NCBI RefSeq assembly: GCF_022811925.1 | Contig: NZ_CP065511.1 | Span: 2,163,501-2,227,500, forward strand | Direction: 5' to 3' | Source of the DNA: Cytobacillus oceanisediminis | Lineage (GTDB): Bacteria > Bacillota > Bacilli > Bacillales > Cytobacillaceae | Length of the DNA: 64,000 nucleotides | Shown here: one piece after another, positions 1-9,831 of the stretch | Numbering within the stretch: the first letter of the stretch is position 1 | Layout of the letters: each line of letters opens with the position of its first letter | The notes under the pieces: generated by a model | Seen by the model: only the letters and a program-made list of their open reading frames with translations | The model's database searches: none | What the model was told of the DNA's origin: nothing | Position numbers and translations under genes: made by a program

Positions 1-59
1 CTGTCTCCGCAGATGCAGCAGGACAAACGTGCATTTTTCAATCACATACCTATCAGTGA
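1..59 (+). CDS. 3' end of an upstream gene, possibly ricA (ymcA)
   Basis: An open frame entering from the left edge ends at TGA and reads VSADAAGQTCIFQSHTYQ. In Bacillus, ricA (ymcA) normally precedes cotE and ends in a variable, Cys-containing tail, so position suggests ricA. The 18 visible residues are too few to prove it, and another frame also stays open to a stop a few bases later. Treat the name as a guess from synteny. Confidence 0.3.
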   Translation, partial: VSADAAGQTCIFQSHTYQ

Positions 60-154
60 GTTTTAAGGCCTTACCATAGGCAGGCACTTTCCTTATTTAT
101 ATAGAGAATTCTCCTGCTGGATTTGTTCTGACCGGAACATTCGCCCGCTCCCGG

Positions 155-162
155 CATACTAT
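155..162 (+). promoter_or_regulatory. Possible sporulation (sigma-E type) -10 upstream of cotE
   Basis: CATACTAT resembles the sigma-E -10 consensus CATACA-T, and cotE of B. subtilis is driven from a sigma-E promoter. The upstream GAACATT is only a loose match to the -35 and the spacer is one base short, so this is a tentative call. Confidence 0.35.
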
Positions 163-267
163 AAATCATGCCAATACTTTTGCCTAACATTCATCAAAAA
201 TTATCGCACACTAGTCTAATATCCCGCATAGGATGAATTGAAAATGAATGAGGAGGGTTCGCTCGCA

Positions 268-813
268 ATGGGAGATTACAGAGAGATTATAACGAAAGCG
301 GTCGTTGCGAAAGGACGTAAATTCACACAGTCCAATCATACGATCTGCCCGTCACACCATCCGTCAAGCATACTTGGCTGCTGGATCATAAACCATACGT
401 ACGAGGCGAAAAAAGCTGGAAAAACAGTGGAAATCTGCGGCCATTATGACATTAACGTTTGGTACTCTTTCAACAACAATACAAAAACCGAAGTTGTTAC
501 CGAACGGGTTGAGTATAAAGATGTCATTAAATTGAAGTACCGTGATCCGGACTGTTTGGATGATCATGATGTCATCGCCCGTGTTCTGCAGCAGCCTAGC
601 TGCTGTGAAGCAGTCATTTCTCCAAACGGCAACAAAATCATCGTCACTGTGGAAAGAGAGTTCATGGTCGAGGTGATCGGCGAAACAAAAGTTTGTGTAG
701 CTGTTTACCCAGACAAGTGCGAATGTGATGATGACGATTGGGGACTTGATGTGGACGATGAAGAATTCGAGGATTTAAATCCGGATTTCTTGGTGGGAAC
801 TGAAGAAGAATAA
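268..813 (+). CDS. cotE: Outer spore coat morphogenetic protein CotE
   Basis: CotE directs assembly of the outer spore coat on the mother-cell face of the forespore. The 181-aa product has the usual CotE length, begins [21 protein letters not shown] and ends in the typical very acidic tail ([20 protein letters not shown]). The start is the ATG behind AGGAGG; an earlier in-frame TTG has no ribosome binding site. A strong hairpin terminator follows, so the gene is monocistronic. In B. subtilis cotE is followed by mutS; here two unrelated genes lie between them. Identity is clear from the whole-length pattern. Confidence 0.95.
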   Translation: MGDYREIITKAVVAKGRKFTQSNHTICPSHHPSSILGCWIINHTYEAKKAGKTVEICGHYDINVWYSFNNNTKTEVVTERVEYKDVIKLKYRDPDCLDDHDVIARVLQQPSCCEAVISPNGNKIIVTVEREFMVEVIGETKVCVAVYPDKCECDDDDWGLDVDDEEFEDLNPDFLVGTEEE

Positions 814-817
814 TGAC

Positions 818-850
818 AAACTAGGAGGTTTTGCTTCCTAGTTTTTCTTT
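818..850 (+). terminator. Rho-independent terminator of cotE
   Basis: Arms aaactaggag and cttcctagttt flank a short loop and are followed by a T-rich tract. Confidence 0.85.
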
Positions 851-976
851 TTATATTTTCATAATGCCAGCCATATTCCAGCGAATTAACGATAGTATCT
901 TCCGCCTTTAGTCTGAATTCATCTGCAGAGTCTTTCCTTAGAATGGAGGTATAAGATGTAAAGGGGAGAGGCAAGG

Positions 977-2026
977 ATGAAAATATTTCAATTGAATTTG
1001 AAGTGCAATGATTTAGACAGGATGAAAGAATTTTATACAAATGTGCTGGAGATGGAGCTGCTGACGGAGACTGAAAGTTATTTTACGATCATGGCCGGCT
1101 CAACTAAGATTCTTTTTGAGAAAGATGCAGCGATTCCTTTTTATCATGTATGCTTCCGGACTAATACTGAGTACTTTGATCATATATATCAGAAATTAGG
1201 GGCTGAAAGTGTGCTGCTGCCAAATGAGTGCGGCGAATACAGTATGTTTTGGAAAGGAAAGCAGGCCTATTTTATCGATCCGGACGGAAATATTATGGAG
1301 ATGCTGGAGCGGCCTTTGGATGGTGTAAAAAAGGAGGGTATCCGCTGGCATGATGTTGGGGAAGTTGGCTTGCCTGTCAAAGATGTAGCTGCAATGGAGC
1401 AGGAATTAGATCAGTATCTGTACAATGAACAGATGGATTCCAGCGAGACGTTTGCTTTTTACGGAGACAGGAAAGGGGTTTTTGTGTTAGTGAAGGAAGG
1501 GCGGAACTGGTATCCAACAGAAAGGGCTGCCGTTATTTCTCCTATTAAGATATTTGCTTCGGGACCAAGGGATGCCATGTTTCAGCATCAGGAATATCCT
1601 TACGAAGTGATCGTGAGAAAGGAATGGGAAGGGAGCATCCCAGCTGTGCAATTTCGCATTGCACGTCCGACAAACCAGCTTGATAAACTCATCTCCTTTT
1701 ATGAAAAAGGACTGGGTCTGAAGAGAGTCGGCGAGTTTCGGAATCATGAAGGCTATGATGGCATTATGATTGGTCTGCCTGATAGCCAGTATCATCTTGA
1801 ATTTACTCAATCCAAGGAAAAAATGGAGCTTCCGCAGCCGACAAAGGAGCATCTATTAGTCTTTTATGTGGGAGACCGCCTGGAGCGGGATAACATTGCC
1901 GAAAGGCTTTCTGCTTTTGGGTATTTGGAAACAGAACCGGAAAATCCATATTGGGGCAGAGGCGGAGTTACGATAGAAGATCCTGATGGATGGCCGATTG
2001 TATTGATGAATACGCCAGGAATATGA
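977..2026 (+). CDS. Two-domain VOC (glyoxalase/dioxygenase superfamily) protein
   Basis: Cytosolic 349-aa protein with two vicinal-oxygen-chelate modules: residues about 1-115 (FQLNLKCNDLDRMKEFYTNVLEM...FIDPDGNIMEMLE) and about 215-345 (FRIARPTNQLDKLISFYEKGLGL...IEDPDGWPIVLMN). The middle third is a degenerate VOC-like stretch. Each outer module keeps the paired pattern of an early ligand segment and a late DPDG-(N/W)-xxE/V segment. The C-terminal half resembles the YycE type of Bacillus. The substrate cannot be told: the superfamily covers glyoxalases, dioxygenases and fosfomycin or bleomycin resistance proteins. AAGGGGAG lies 8 bases before the ATG. It is not a usual neighbour of mutS. Confidence 0.8.
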   Translation: MKIFQLNLKCNDLDRMKEFYTNVLEMELLTETESYFTIMAGSTKILFEKDAAIPFYHVCFRTNTEYFDHIYQKLGAESVLLPNECGEYSMFWKGKQAYFIDPDGNIMEMLERPLDGVKKEGIRWHDVGEVGLPVKDVAAMEQELDQYLYNEQMDSSETFAFYGDRKGVFVLVKEGRNWYPTERAAVISPIKIFASGPRDAMFQHQEYPYEVIVRKEWEGSIPAVQFRIARPTNQLDKLISFYEKGLGLKRVGEFRNHEGYDGIMIGLPDSQYHLEFTQSKEKMELPQPTKEHLLVFYVGDRLERDNIAERLSAFGYLETEPENPYWGRGGVTIEDPDGWPIVLMNTPGI

Positions 2027-2143
2027 AGCTTCCGGTTTGCCGGGAGCTTTTCCAATGATAATTTTAAAATGAATAAGCCATCGTTTTCCTAAATATGTTA
2101 AAATAGCAAAGTAGTAAAATGAATGCAGAAAGGTTGAGGGTTT

Positions 2144-2761
2144 ATGTTTAAAAAGGTTGCCTCTGATGTGCTGGGATTAAGCGATGTAGGAAGCGTCATC
2201 CAGCCGGCTGATTATGACAAAGTTGATGCTGACGATTATGTCCTGCATGAAGATAATGAGAAAATTTATTTCCTGATCAAGTCCAAGTCGGATGAATACT
2301 GCTTTACGAATAAGGCGCTTATTCATCTGGATGGTACTAGTGCAATCAGCAAAAAACGAACTCTAAAGCGCTACAGCTACCGCGAATATAGCATTTCAAA
2401 TGTGATGCTGGAAACAGCTGGTACAGTTGATTTGGATGTGGAAATCAAATTCGTGATCGGATCTCAGGCTTTCTCTATTGACGTACATAAAAAGCATATC
2501 GAAGAATTGAAAGATTTATATAAAGCCCTGATCCGCATTTCCGAAATCTGCCGAGAAAATGAGGTGTCCATGGAGTATGCTGAAAAAAGCCTGAATTTGG
2601 CATCAAGCACTCTTGGACGTTCAGTGTCCAATCAGGACGCTAATGTGGTGGACAATTTCCGTGTACTAAATGAAACAGCCTTCAACTGGCTGATGAACAG
2701 CCGCAAGAAATATAATGTGAAAGATTTCGGATATGTGTTTGAAAAATACATCAATAACTAA
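2144..2761 (+). CDS. yvbH: PH-domain protein of the YvbH family
   Basis: 205-aa soluble protein without signal peptide or membrane segment. Residues about 1-125 fit the bacterial PH fold (bPH_1; YFLIKSKSDEYCFTNKALIHLDGTSAISKKRTLKRYSY), and the helical C-terminal part matches the extension found in YvbH of Bacillus. The molecular role of the family is unknown. AGAAAGG precedes the ATG and a strong terminator follows, so it is monocistronic. The conserved IHLDGTSAISKKRTLKRYSYR stretch makes the family call fairly safe. The position next to mutS differs from B. subtilis, where yvbH is elsewhere. Confidence 0.75.
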   Translation: MFKKVASDVLGLSDVGSVIQPADYDKVDADDYVLHEDNEKIYFLIKSKSDEYCFTNKALIHLDGTSAISKKRTLKRYSYREYSISNVMLETAGTVDLDVEIKFVIGSQAFSIDVHKKHIEELKDLYKALIRISEICRENEVSMEYAEKSLNLASSTLGRSVSNQDANVVDNFRVLNETAFNWLMNSRKKYNVKDFGYVFEKYINN

Positions 2762-2770
2762 GAAATACTG

Positions 2771-2803
2771 GCAGCTCTCCATTTGGGGAGCTGCTGTTTT
2801 TCT
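2771..2803 (+). terminator. Terminator behind yvbH-like gene
   Basis: Arms cagctctcc and ggggagctg with loop attt, followed by ctg and a T tract. Confidence 0.85.
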
Positions 2804-2837
2804 AAAATAAGAAGGTTTAAGTTTTGAACTTCGATAA

Positions 2838-2960
2838 CTGTCTAGCTCCGACGCCTACCCCCTCGAGGTCACAAGCCAATCCTCCCAAAAAGGCAAAGAA
2901 CGCCTTTCCGTGAGGATCATCTTGTGCTTGTCGGGGGTGGGGCAAGGCGCTTCCGCTTTT
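2838..2960. repeat. Structured intergenic repeat (long imperfect palindrome)
   Basis: About 120 bases fold into nested hairpins. The outer arms are agctccgacgcct and aaggcgcttccgct, a middle pair is cacaag with cttgtg, and an inner pair is cctcccaaaaaggc with gcctttccgtgagg. Elements of this TGTCTAGCTCC...GGCGCTTCCGC type recur between genes in many Bacillaceae genomes. Whether it acts as RNA, as a mobile non-coding element or as a spacer is not known to me. It lies between the terminator of the preceding gene and mutS. Confidence 0.7.
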
Positions 2961-3085
2961 CTAATCGCCAAATATTGCACGACTGAGTCAGCCGATAATC
3001 TATGATATAATGAAAAAGACGTTTTTAGAGGAAATCTCTAAAACAGGATTATAAAATAATAGATTATCGAACGTTGGAGGAAGTT

Positions 3086-5686
3086 ATGGCAGCAGCATAT
3101 ACGCCTATGATACAGCAATATTTAAGGGTAAAGGCAGAATATCAGGATGCCTTTTTATTTTTTCGCCTTGGCGACTTTTACGAAATGTTTTTTGATGATG
3201 CACTTAAAGCATCACAGGAGCTTGAAATCACACTAACCAGCCGCGAAGGAGGCACGGAAGAACGGATTCCCATGTGCGGGGTGCCGTATCATTCAGCACC
3301 AGTTTATATTGAACAATTGATTGAAAAAGGCTACAAAGTCGCAATCTGCGAGCAAACAGAAGATCCGAAACAGGCAAAAGGTGTTGTGAAGCGGGAAGTC
3401 GTACAGCTTATCACGCCTGGAACAATGATGGAAGGCAAAGGCCTTCAGGAAAAAGAAAACAATTACATTGCATCGATTTCGGTTTTTGAAGATGAAACTT
3501 TTGGATTTGCCACAAATGATTTATCAACAGGTGAGACGAAAGTAACGATGTTAAGCAGCGGGTTTGATGAAGTTTTGAACGAGCTGTCCATGTCAGGAGC
3601 AAGGGAAGTGGTCATCTCATCCGATTTTGATGGAGATTGGCAGCGGAAAATGAAAGAACGATCCGTCATGGCGATTTCATTCGAGGATGATTGCGGAGTC
3701 CGAGACTCTTTCGAGGGGCTTTTGGCTGATTTAAATCAGGACAAGCTTAGGACAACCTCTTCCAGACTGATTAATTACCTGTACCGTACGCAGAAGAGAA
3801 GCTTGGATCACCTTCAAAAAGTGGCTACTTATCAGATTAATCAATACATGAAAATCGATTATTTTTCGAAAAAGAATCTTGAGCTGACAGAAACCATCCG
3901 CAGCAAAGGCAAGAAGGGTTCACTGTTATGGCTGCTGGATGAAACGAAGACAGCCATGGGAGGACGCCTGTTAAAGCAATGGATTGACAGGCCGCTTATT
4001 GATGAACAGGAAATCAAGCGCCGCCATTCGCTGGTTGAAACGTTCATGGGCTCTTTCTTTGAACGGGAAGAAATCCGGGAAAAGCTGAAGGAAGTCTATG
4101 ATCTGGAACGCCTTGCTGGAAGAGTGGCTTTTGGAAATGTGAATGCCCGCGACCTTGTGCAGCTTAAGAAATCTCTTCAGCAGATACCTATTTTAAAAGA
4201 AATGGTCTCAAATCTGCCGAATGAAGAAGCAGTGAGGCTTGCTGAGCGCCTGGATGCCTGTGAAGAAGTCACGGATACTTTGGAAAGCGCGATTATGGAA
4301 AATCCGCCCCTGTCTTTGAAGGATGGAAACATCATTCAGGACGGCTACCATGAAGAGCTGGATAAATACCGTGATGCCAGCCGCAATGGGAAAACCTGGA
4401 TTGCCCAGCTTGAGAAGCAGGAACGTGAAAAAACAGGCATTAAATCATTAAAAATCGGATTTAACCGTGTGTTTGGCTATTATATTGAAGTTACTCGAGC
4501 TAACCTTCATCTTCTAAAAGAAGGGCAATATGAGCGCAAGCAGACCCTGACCAATGCGGAGCGATTTATTACGCCTGAATTAAAGGAAAAAGAGGCACTC
4601 ATACTGGAAGCGCAGGAAAAGTGTGTGGAGCTCGAGTATGAATTATTTACGAATGTCCGCGAATATGTAAAAGAGTATATTCCGAGATTGCAAAAGCTGG
4701 CGAAAACGGTAAGTGAGCTGGATGTACTTCAGTGCTTCGCTGCTGTCAGCGAGCAGAGGCATTATATAAAGCCAAGCTTTTCAAATGAAAGACGGGTTTA
4801 TATCAAAGACGGCCGACATCCAGTCGTTGAAAAAGTGCTGAATGCACAGGAATATGTGCCAAATGACTGTTATATGGATGCCGACCGGGAAATGCTGCTG
4901 ATTACAGGGCCGAATATGTCCGGTAAAAGTACGTATATGAGGCAAATCGCACTTACAGCCATTTTAGCGCAAATTGGCTGCTATGTGCCTGCTTCTGAAG
5001 CCGTGCTGCCGATTTTCGATCAGGTATTTACGAGAATCGGGGCCGCCGATGACCTTATTTCCGGCCAGAGTACGTTCATGGTCGAGATGCTTGAAGCGAG
5101 AAATGCGATTGTGAATGCTACGCAAAATAGCTTGATTTTATTTGATGAAATCGGGCGCGGAACATCAACCTATGATGGGATGGCATTGGCGCAGGCAATC
5201 ATTGAATATATTCACAACCGGATTGGTGCAAAGACCTTATTTTCCACTCACTATCATGAATTGACCGTGCTTGAAGAAGAACTGCAAAAAGTGAAAAACA
5301 TCCATGTCAGCGCAGTCGAGCAAAATGGACGGGTTGTGTTCCTTCACAAAATTAAGGAAGGAGCTGCAGATAAGAGTTACGGAATCCATGTTGCCCAGCT
5401 TGCAGAGCTCCCGAATGAACTGATTGTAAGGGCAAATGAAATTTTAACAGGGCTGGAATCGAACGATCCGGGTCCTGTGAAAAAAGAGATTCCTGCTGCA
5501 GAAAAAATGGCAGAGCCTGCTGCCCAATTATCTTTCTTTGAGGAGCCTGAAGACGTTAAGAAACCTTCAATAGGCTCTAAGGAAAAGAAGATAATTGATA
5601 AAGTCAAAGCGCTCGATATCCTTGATATGACGCCAATGCAGGCATTAAATACATTATATGAACTGCACAGGAAATTGAAGAATTAG
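3086..5686 (+). CDS. mutS: DNA mismatch repair protein MutS
   Basis: MutS recognises mismatches and small loops and recruits MutL. The 866-aa product has the Phe-X-Glu mismatch-reading motif (FYE at residues 31-33), connector, lever/clamp domains, and a C-terminal ABC-type ATPase with Walker [10 protein letters not shown] near residue 609, the DEIGRGTST Walker B/signature region and the STHYHEL switch. The C-terminal tail ends in a helix-turn-helix dimerisation segment ([19 protein letters not shown]). The start is the ATG behind GGAGG; an upstream in-frame TTG overlaps the ribosome binding site. mutL follows 18 bases downstream, so the two are co-transcribed. Confidence 0.98.
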   Translation: MAAAYTPMIQQYLRVKAEYQDAFLFFRLGDFYEMFFDDALKASQELEITLTSREGGTEERIPMCGVPYHSAPVYIEQLIEKGYKVAICEQTEDPKQAKGVVKREVVQLITPGTMMEGKGLQEKENNYIASISVFEDETFGFATNDLSTGETKVTMLSSGFDEVLNELSMSGAREVVISSDFDGDWQRKMKERSVMAISFEDDCGVRDSFEGLLADLNQDKLRTTSSRLINYLYRTQKRSLDHLQKVATYQINQYMKIDYFSKKNLELTETIRSKGKKGSLLWLLDETKTAMGGRLLKQWIDRPLIDEQEIKRRHSLVETFMGSFFEREEIREKLKEVYDLERLAGRVAFGNVNARDLVQLKKSLQQIPILKEMVSNLPNEEAVRLAERLDACEEVTDTLESAIMENPPLSLKDGNIIQDGYHEELDKYRDASRNGKTWIAQLEKQEREKTGIKSLKIGFNRVFGYYIEVTRANLHLLKEGQYERKQTLTNAERFITPELKEKEALILEAQEKCVELEYELFTNVREYVKEYIPRLQKLAKTVSELDVLQCFAAVSEQRHYIKPSFSNERRVYIKDGRHPVVEKVLNAQEYVPNDCYMDADREMLLITGPNMSGKSTYMRQIALTAILAQIGCYVPASEAVLPIFDQVFTRIGAADDLISGQSTFMVEMLEARNAIVNATQNSLILFDEIGRGTSTYDGMALAQAIIEYIHNRIGAKTLFSTHYHELTVLEEELQKVKNIHVSAVEQNGRVVFLHKIKEGAADKSYGIHVAQLAELPNELIVRANEILTGLESNDPGPVKKEIPAAEKMAEPAAQLSFFEEPEDVKKPSIGSKEKKIIDKVKALDILDMTPMQALNTLYELHRKLKN

Positions 5687-5704
5687 TAAACAGGGGGTGA
5701 CGAG

Positions 5705-7627
5705 ATGGGGAAAATCATTCAGCTAGATGATGCGCTTTCTAATAAAATCGCTGCCGGCGAGGTGGTGGAGCGGCCTGCATCAGTGGTAAAAGAATTGATG
5801 GAGAACTCGATTGATGCCGGAAGCACGATTATTGAAATCGAAGTGGAAGAAGCCGGCCTGGCCAAAATCCGCATCATTGATAATGGCGATGGGATTGAGG
5901 AAGATGATGTCCTGAATGCCTTTCATCGCCATGCTACCAGTAAAATTAAAGACGAAAATGACCTTTTCCGCATCCGCACGCTCGGATTCCGCGGCGAGGC
6001 ATTGCCAAGTATTGCGTCGGTTTCCAGGATTGAGATGAAAACCTCAACCGGGGATGCCGGCACACGTGTTGTCATCGAAGGCGGAAAAGTGGAAGTGATA
6101 GAAAAGGCGCCCGGCAGAAAAGGGACTGACCTGACCGTAACGGATTTATTTTTCAACACGCCGGCACGGCTTAAATATATGAAGACGATTCACACAGAGC
6201 TTGGCAATATTACGGATGTGGTTAACAGGCTGTCGCTTGCCCATCCGGAGGTCGCCATCCGCATGGTCCATAATGAGCGAAAGCTCCTGCAGACGAACGG
6301 AAACGGGGATGTCCGGCAGGTGCTTGCTGCTATTTATGGGCTCACTATTGTGAAAAAGATGGTTCCAATTGAGGCAAGTTCTCTTGATTTCAAAATCAGC
6401 GGCTATGCAGCTCTGCCAGAGATTACAAGGGCATCAAGAAACTACATTTCTACGATGATCAACGGCCGCTTTATTAAGAATTACTCATTGGCCAAAGCCA
6501 TTCAGGAGGGGTATCATACCCTGCTGCCAATCGGCCGCTACCCGATTGTGCTCCTGAACATTGAAATGGATCCGCTCCTTGTTGATGTGAACGTCCATCC
6601 GTCGAAAATGGAGGTACGCTTAAGCAAGGAACATGAATTGAATGAGCTTGTATCAGGTGCTTTGAAGGCTGCATTTAAAAAAGAGGAACTGATTCCTTCC
6701 GGATTTACACAGCCGAAGAGCATGAAGCCTAAATCGGAACAGACTGCTCTTGATCTGGATCATTTGCCTGAACATCGGGGGCATGTACCTTCTTATGTGC
6801 GTGAAACAAGGGAGGAAGCTGTCCGGCAGTACCCGAATGGGGGAGTTCTGAAAAGCCCGCAAAGTCCTCCAGCTGAACCGCCAGCAGCAGAATCACCTGA
6901 AGTGCAGGATACTCCTTTCATGGATTTCAGCCCTTCAGCTGAAGAAATGCCTGAAGCGGATCATCATTTATTCCAGACCGAAGAGCCGAGAGCTGCAGGA
7001 CTGAAACAATTTTTTGCAGAGACTGCAACTGTGGAGGAGCCATCCCGGGTGCCGCCGCTCTATCCGATCGGGCAAATGCATGGGACTTATATTTTTGCCC
7101 AAAATGACCGGGGCCTTTATATCATTGATCAGCACGCCGCCCAGGAGCGGATCAAGTACGAGTATTTCAGGGAAAAAGTCGGCCAGGTTGAAAGCGAATT
7201 GCAGGAAATGCTCATACCGCTGACCTTTGAATACTCAACGGATGATTATATCAAAATTGATGAATACAAAGGCGAGCTTGAAAAAGTGGGGGTATTTCTG
7301 GAGCAGTTCGGACATAACAGCTTTATCGTCCGTTCCCACCCGCAATGGCTGCCAAAAGGCGAGGAACAGGAAATCATTGAGGATATGATTGAACAGCTCT
7401 TAGCTATGAAGAGAGTCGATATTAAAAAACTGCGGGAGGAAGCCGCCATCATGATGAGCTGTAAAGCTTCCATTAAAGCGAACCACCACCTGCGCAATGA
7501 TGAAATCCAGGCGCTGCTTGATGAATTGCGGAGGTCCTCCGATCCGTTCACATGCCCGCATGGACGGCCGATCATCATTCATTACTCAACCTATGAAATG
7601 GAGAAAATGTTTAAGCGGGTAATGTAG
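5705..7627 (+). CDS. mutL: DNA mismatch repair protein MutL
   Basis: MutL couples mismatch recognition to strand incision. The 640-aa product has a GHKL ATPase ([29 protein letters not shown]) and DNA-binding region in the first 330 residues. A Pro/Glu-rich linker of about 120 residues follows, then a C-terminal endonuclease domain with [22 protein letters not shown] and CPHGRP. These are the metal-binding motifs of MutL from bacteria that lack MutH. AGGGGGTGA precedes the ATG. A terminator follows directly, ending the mutSL operon. Confidence 0.97.
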   Translation: MGKIIQLDDALSNKIAAGEVVERPASVVKELMENSIDAGSTIIEIEVEEAGLAKIRIIDNGDGIEEDDVLNAFHRHATSKIKDENDLFRIRTLGFRGEALPSIASVSRIEMKTSTGDAGTRVVIEGGKVEVIEKAPGRKGTDLTVTDLFFNTPARLKYMKTIHTELGNITDVVNRLSLAHPEVAIRMVHNERKLLQTNGNGDVRQVLAAIYGLTIVKKMVPIEASSLDFKISGYAALPEITRASRNYISTMINGRFIKNYSLAKAIQEGYHTLLPIGRYPIVLLNIEMDPLLVDVNVHPSKMEVRLSKEHELNELVSGALKAAFKKEELIPSGFTQPKSMKPKSEQTALDLDHLPEHRGHVPSYVRETREEAVRQYPNGGVLKSPQSPPAEPPAAESPEVQDTPFMDFSPSAEEMPEADHHLFQTEEPRAAGLKQFFAETATVEEPSRVPPLYPIGQMHGTYIFAQNDRGLYIIDQHAAQERIKYEYFREKVGQVESELQEMLIPLTFEYSTDDYIKIDEYKGELEKVGVFLEQFGHNSFIVRSHPQWLPKGEEQEIIEDMIEQLLAMKRVDIKKLREEAAIMMSCKASIKANHHLRNDEIQALLDELRRSSDPFTCPHGRPIIIHYSTYEMEKMFKRVM

Positions 7628-7632
7628 AGAGG

Positions 7633-7665
7633 AAGACGCTGAACTAAGGGTTTAGCGTCTTTTTA
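7633..7665 (+). terminator. Terminator of mutSL
   Basis: agacgct and agcgtct arms around a loop, followed by TTTTT. Confidence 0.85.
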
Positions 7666-7740
7666 CTGATGAATAATTTTATTATGTAAACTATCAAATC
7701 TAATAAAATTAAATTTATTTTCGAAAAACGAAAGAAAATA

Positions 7741-7769
7741 TTGACTATATTCTGAATATTTAGTAATAT
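7741..7769 (+). promoter_or_regulatory. Sigma-A promoter of the peptide-uptake operon
   Basis: TTGACT, 17-base spacer, TAATAT, about 275 bases before the first gene. It is the only good match between the mutL terminator and that gene, which implies a long untranslated leader. Confidence 0.65.
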
Positions 7770-7783
7770 TTCAAGAAAGAATC

Positions 7784-7800
7784 TTGTATACTGAATACAA
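7784..7800 (+). promoter_or_regulatory. Candidate GntR-type operator in the peptide operon leader
   Basis: Imperfect dyad TTGTAT-actga-ATACAA just downstream of the predicted -10, where a repressor would block transcription. FCD/GntR regulators commonly bind TTGTATACAA-like dyads, and a gene for one closes this locus. The promoter of that regulator also contains a TTGTATA half-site on its own strand. The link is inferred. Confidence 0.45.
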
Positions 7801-7978
7801 AGTAGACTTCGCTAGACTTCCTTAATAAAGATTGTCGACAAACGACTATCACATCACCCTACCTCTATGTGTCACCTTTTCTTCACCTAAGATTCCTTTG
7901 TCCATATTCTTTTAAATAGCTTTTTAGTAAATAATCTGCCTTTTTCAAGTTATATATATTATTTTTTCTCTTTCCTTT

Positions 7979-7989
7979 AAAGGAGGTGA
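7979..7989 (+). promoter_or_regulatory. Orphan perfect Shine-Dalgarno sequence (possible mRNA stabiliser)
   Basis: AAAGGAGGTGA is an 11-base match to the 16S rRNA 3' end, but no ATG, GTG or TTG lies at a usable distance. The real start of the next gene has its own GGGGGAG 50 bases further on. Such start-less sites (STAB-SD, as in cry3A) protect Bacillus mRNA 5' ends. Confidence 0.5.
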
Positions 7990-8044
7990 GAAGTACATAA
8001 TTTCTAGCAAGAACTATAATTGAAAAAAGAGGGGGAGTTTTATT

Positions 8045-9772
8045 TTGGCAAAAAGAAGTTTTGTAATCTTTATGCTTCTATTTTCTATTCTTCTATCGGC
8101 TTGTTCCATGAAAGTTACGAAGGAATCCGATGAAGAAGAAAAGGTACAAGTGAATGTTACAGAAGGATTATCGAAGGAAGAAAAAGTCCGCCAGATTGAA
8201 ATGTATGTCACAACTCCTGATTACGACCCTGTTCGATATGAATTCGGTCTAATGATTGCTGATGAATGGAAGAAGCTTGGCTTTGATGTTAAGGTTACAC
8301 CGTTAGAATGGAATCGTTTAGCTGAGTTAGGTATGCAGCAAAAGGATTTTGATGCCTTCACATTATCTTGGGCAGGAAGAGCTGAAAGAATAGATCCTGA
8401 TCATTTTATTTACCAAACTCTGCATTCATCTAACAGGGGATTAGGAGCCTATAACATTGTTGGATATAACAATCCTGAGTTTGACAAACTAGCAGAAGAT
8501 CAAAGAAAAGTAACTGATTTAGAAGAAAGGAAAAAAATTGTATTTAAAGCACAGGAAAAATACTTGGAAGATCTGCCTTATGCCCCGGTAGCTCATCGAG
8601 ATCAAGTGATGGCCTATAATAAGAAAAATTTTAAGAATGTAAATTATATGCTGGGAGAAGGACTTAATAGCTATTGGACATTCCTGGAAATGGAGCCTGC
8701 AGGGGATCAAAAGGTTGTTCGGTGGGGATATCCAAGCGACATTGATTCTCTAAATCCTTTAAGTTCTACAAATTCCCATGATTTTCAGGTTACTCGCTTA
8801 ATTTACGATAGGCTAGTACAGATTACACCAACAGGAGAACCGAAAAACTGGGCAGCAGAAAGCATAGAAGATGTTAATGGAGATGGTAAGACGTATAAAA
8901 TCAATATAAAACCTGGAATGAAATTTCATGATGGAGAACCAGTTACAGCGGAAGATGTCAAGTTCTCATTTGATCTTGTGAAAGAGATTCAGTCGCCTTT
9001 CTTTATGGGAATGGTTGAGCCAATTGAATCCGTTGACTTAATTGATGACCTGACTGTCCAGTTTAATTTAAGAGAACCATTTGCTCCTTTTATCAGCAAT
9101 ACATTGGCACAAATGTATATTTTCCCAGAACATTATTGGAAACCAATTCTGGAAAGTGAAGGGGCACAAGGTGTTTTAGAACATAAAAATGAAAAAATTA
9201 TTGGCAGTGGTCCGTTCAAGATGGATTATTGGAGACCAAACCAGGAAATGAAGCTGGCTCGTAATGATGACTTCTATACACCTGCGAAGGTAGAGGGTAT
9301 CCTAAGCATCCCTTATGCAAATACACAAGGCATGGTTGCAGCAGTTAATAAGGGAGAAGCGGATATTACCGGCTGGTGGCTGGAACCTATCAAGGCAGAG
9401 GAATTAAAGAAAAATCCTGATCTTGAAGTCATAAGTGTTCCGGACCATGGACTTTATCACATTAACTTTAACATGAGAAGGATGCCATTTGATGATAAGG
9501 CAGTTCGATTAGCAATGTCGTATGTAATTCCTAAACAGAGGATTGTAGATGAAATCCTGGAAGGTTACGGTTCAGTGGCAGATTCACTAATCGGTCCGGC
9601 AAACGAGTTTTGGCATAATCCGAACGTGAAAAAGTTTGAATTTGATCCGGAAAAAGCCAGAGCCATTTTAGAGGAAGCTGGTTATAGGTGGGATGCTGAA
9701 GGGAAAATCTATTATCCAGAGGGAAAAAGTGATTCCGGCAAAGAGAAAGGTATCATTGAAGAGGTTGAATAA
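8045..9772 (+). CDS. Peptide ABC transporter binding lipoprotein, circularly permuted SBP family 5
   Basis: 575-aa extracellular lipoprotein with a signal peptide and lipobox (ILLSAC, Cys about residue 20). It belongs to the DppA/OppA family but with swapped order. Residues about 45-213 carry what is normally the C-terminal lobe (IADEWKKLGFDVKVTPLEW, FDAFTLSWAGRAERIDPDHF, NIVGYNNPEFDKLAED, ending SYWTFLEMEP). Residues about 218-560 carry the normal N-terminal part (VVRWGYPSDIDSLNPL, MKFHDGEPVTAEDVKFSFD, GSGPFK, NFNMRRMPFDDKAVRLAMSY), ending at FDPEKARAILEEAGYRWDAEGK, where the other lobe would normally continue. The start is a TTG behind GGGGGAG. It is first in an operon with permeases, ATPases and peptidases. 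Peptide is the likely ligand; the exact substrate is unknown. Confidence 0.88.
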   Translation: MAKRSFVIFMLLFSILLSACSMKVTKESDEEEKVQVNVTEGLSKEEKVRQIEMYVTTPDYDPVRYEFGLMIADEWKKLGFDVKVTPLEWNRLAELGMQQKDFDAFTLSWAGRAERIDPDHFIYQTLHSSNRGLGAYNIVGYNNPEFDKLAEDQRKVTDLEERKKIVFKAQEKYLEDLPYAPVAHRDQVMAYNKKNFKNVNYMLGEGLNSYWTFLEMEPAGDQKVVRWGYPSDIDSLNPLSSTNSHDFQVTRLIYDRLVQITPTGEPKNWAAESIEDVNGDGKTYKINIKPGMKFHDGEPVTAEDVKFSFDLVKEIQSPFFMGMVEPIESVDLIDDLTVQFNLREPFAPFISNTLAQMYIFPEHYWKPILESEGAQGVLEHKNEKIIGSGPFKMDYWRPNQEMKLARNDDFYTPAKVEGILSIPYANTQGMVAAVNKGEADITGWWLEPIKAEELKKNPDLEVISVPDHGLYHINFNMRRMPFDDKAVRLAMSYVIPKQRIVDEILEGYGSVADSLIGPANEFWHNPNVKKFEFDPEKARAILEEAGYRWDAEGKIYYPEGKSDSGKEKGIIEEVE

Positions 9773-9781
9773 TAGATTGTG

Positions 9782-9806
9782 AGGAGGGAAGTATAGCTTC
9801 CTTCCT
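9782..9806 (+). other. Intercistronic stem-loop between binding protein and permease genes
   Basis: Arms aggagggaag and cttccttcct around tatag form a 10-bp stem with one G-U pair and no T tract. Such hairpins behind binding-protein genes usually protect the upstream mRNA, giving more binding protein than permease. Confidence 0.6.
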
Positions 9807-9831
9807 TACTCTACTATTGAGAGGAGCCGTA

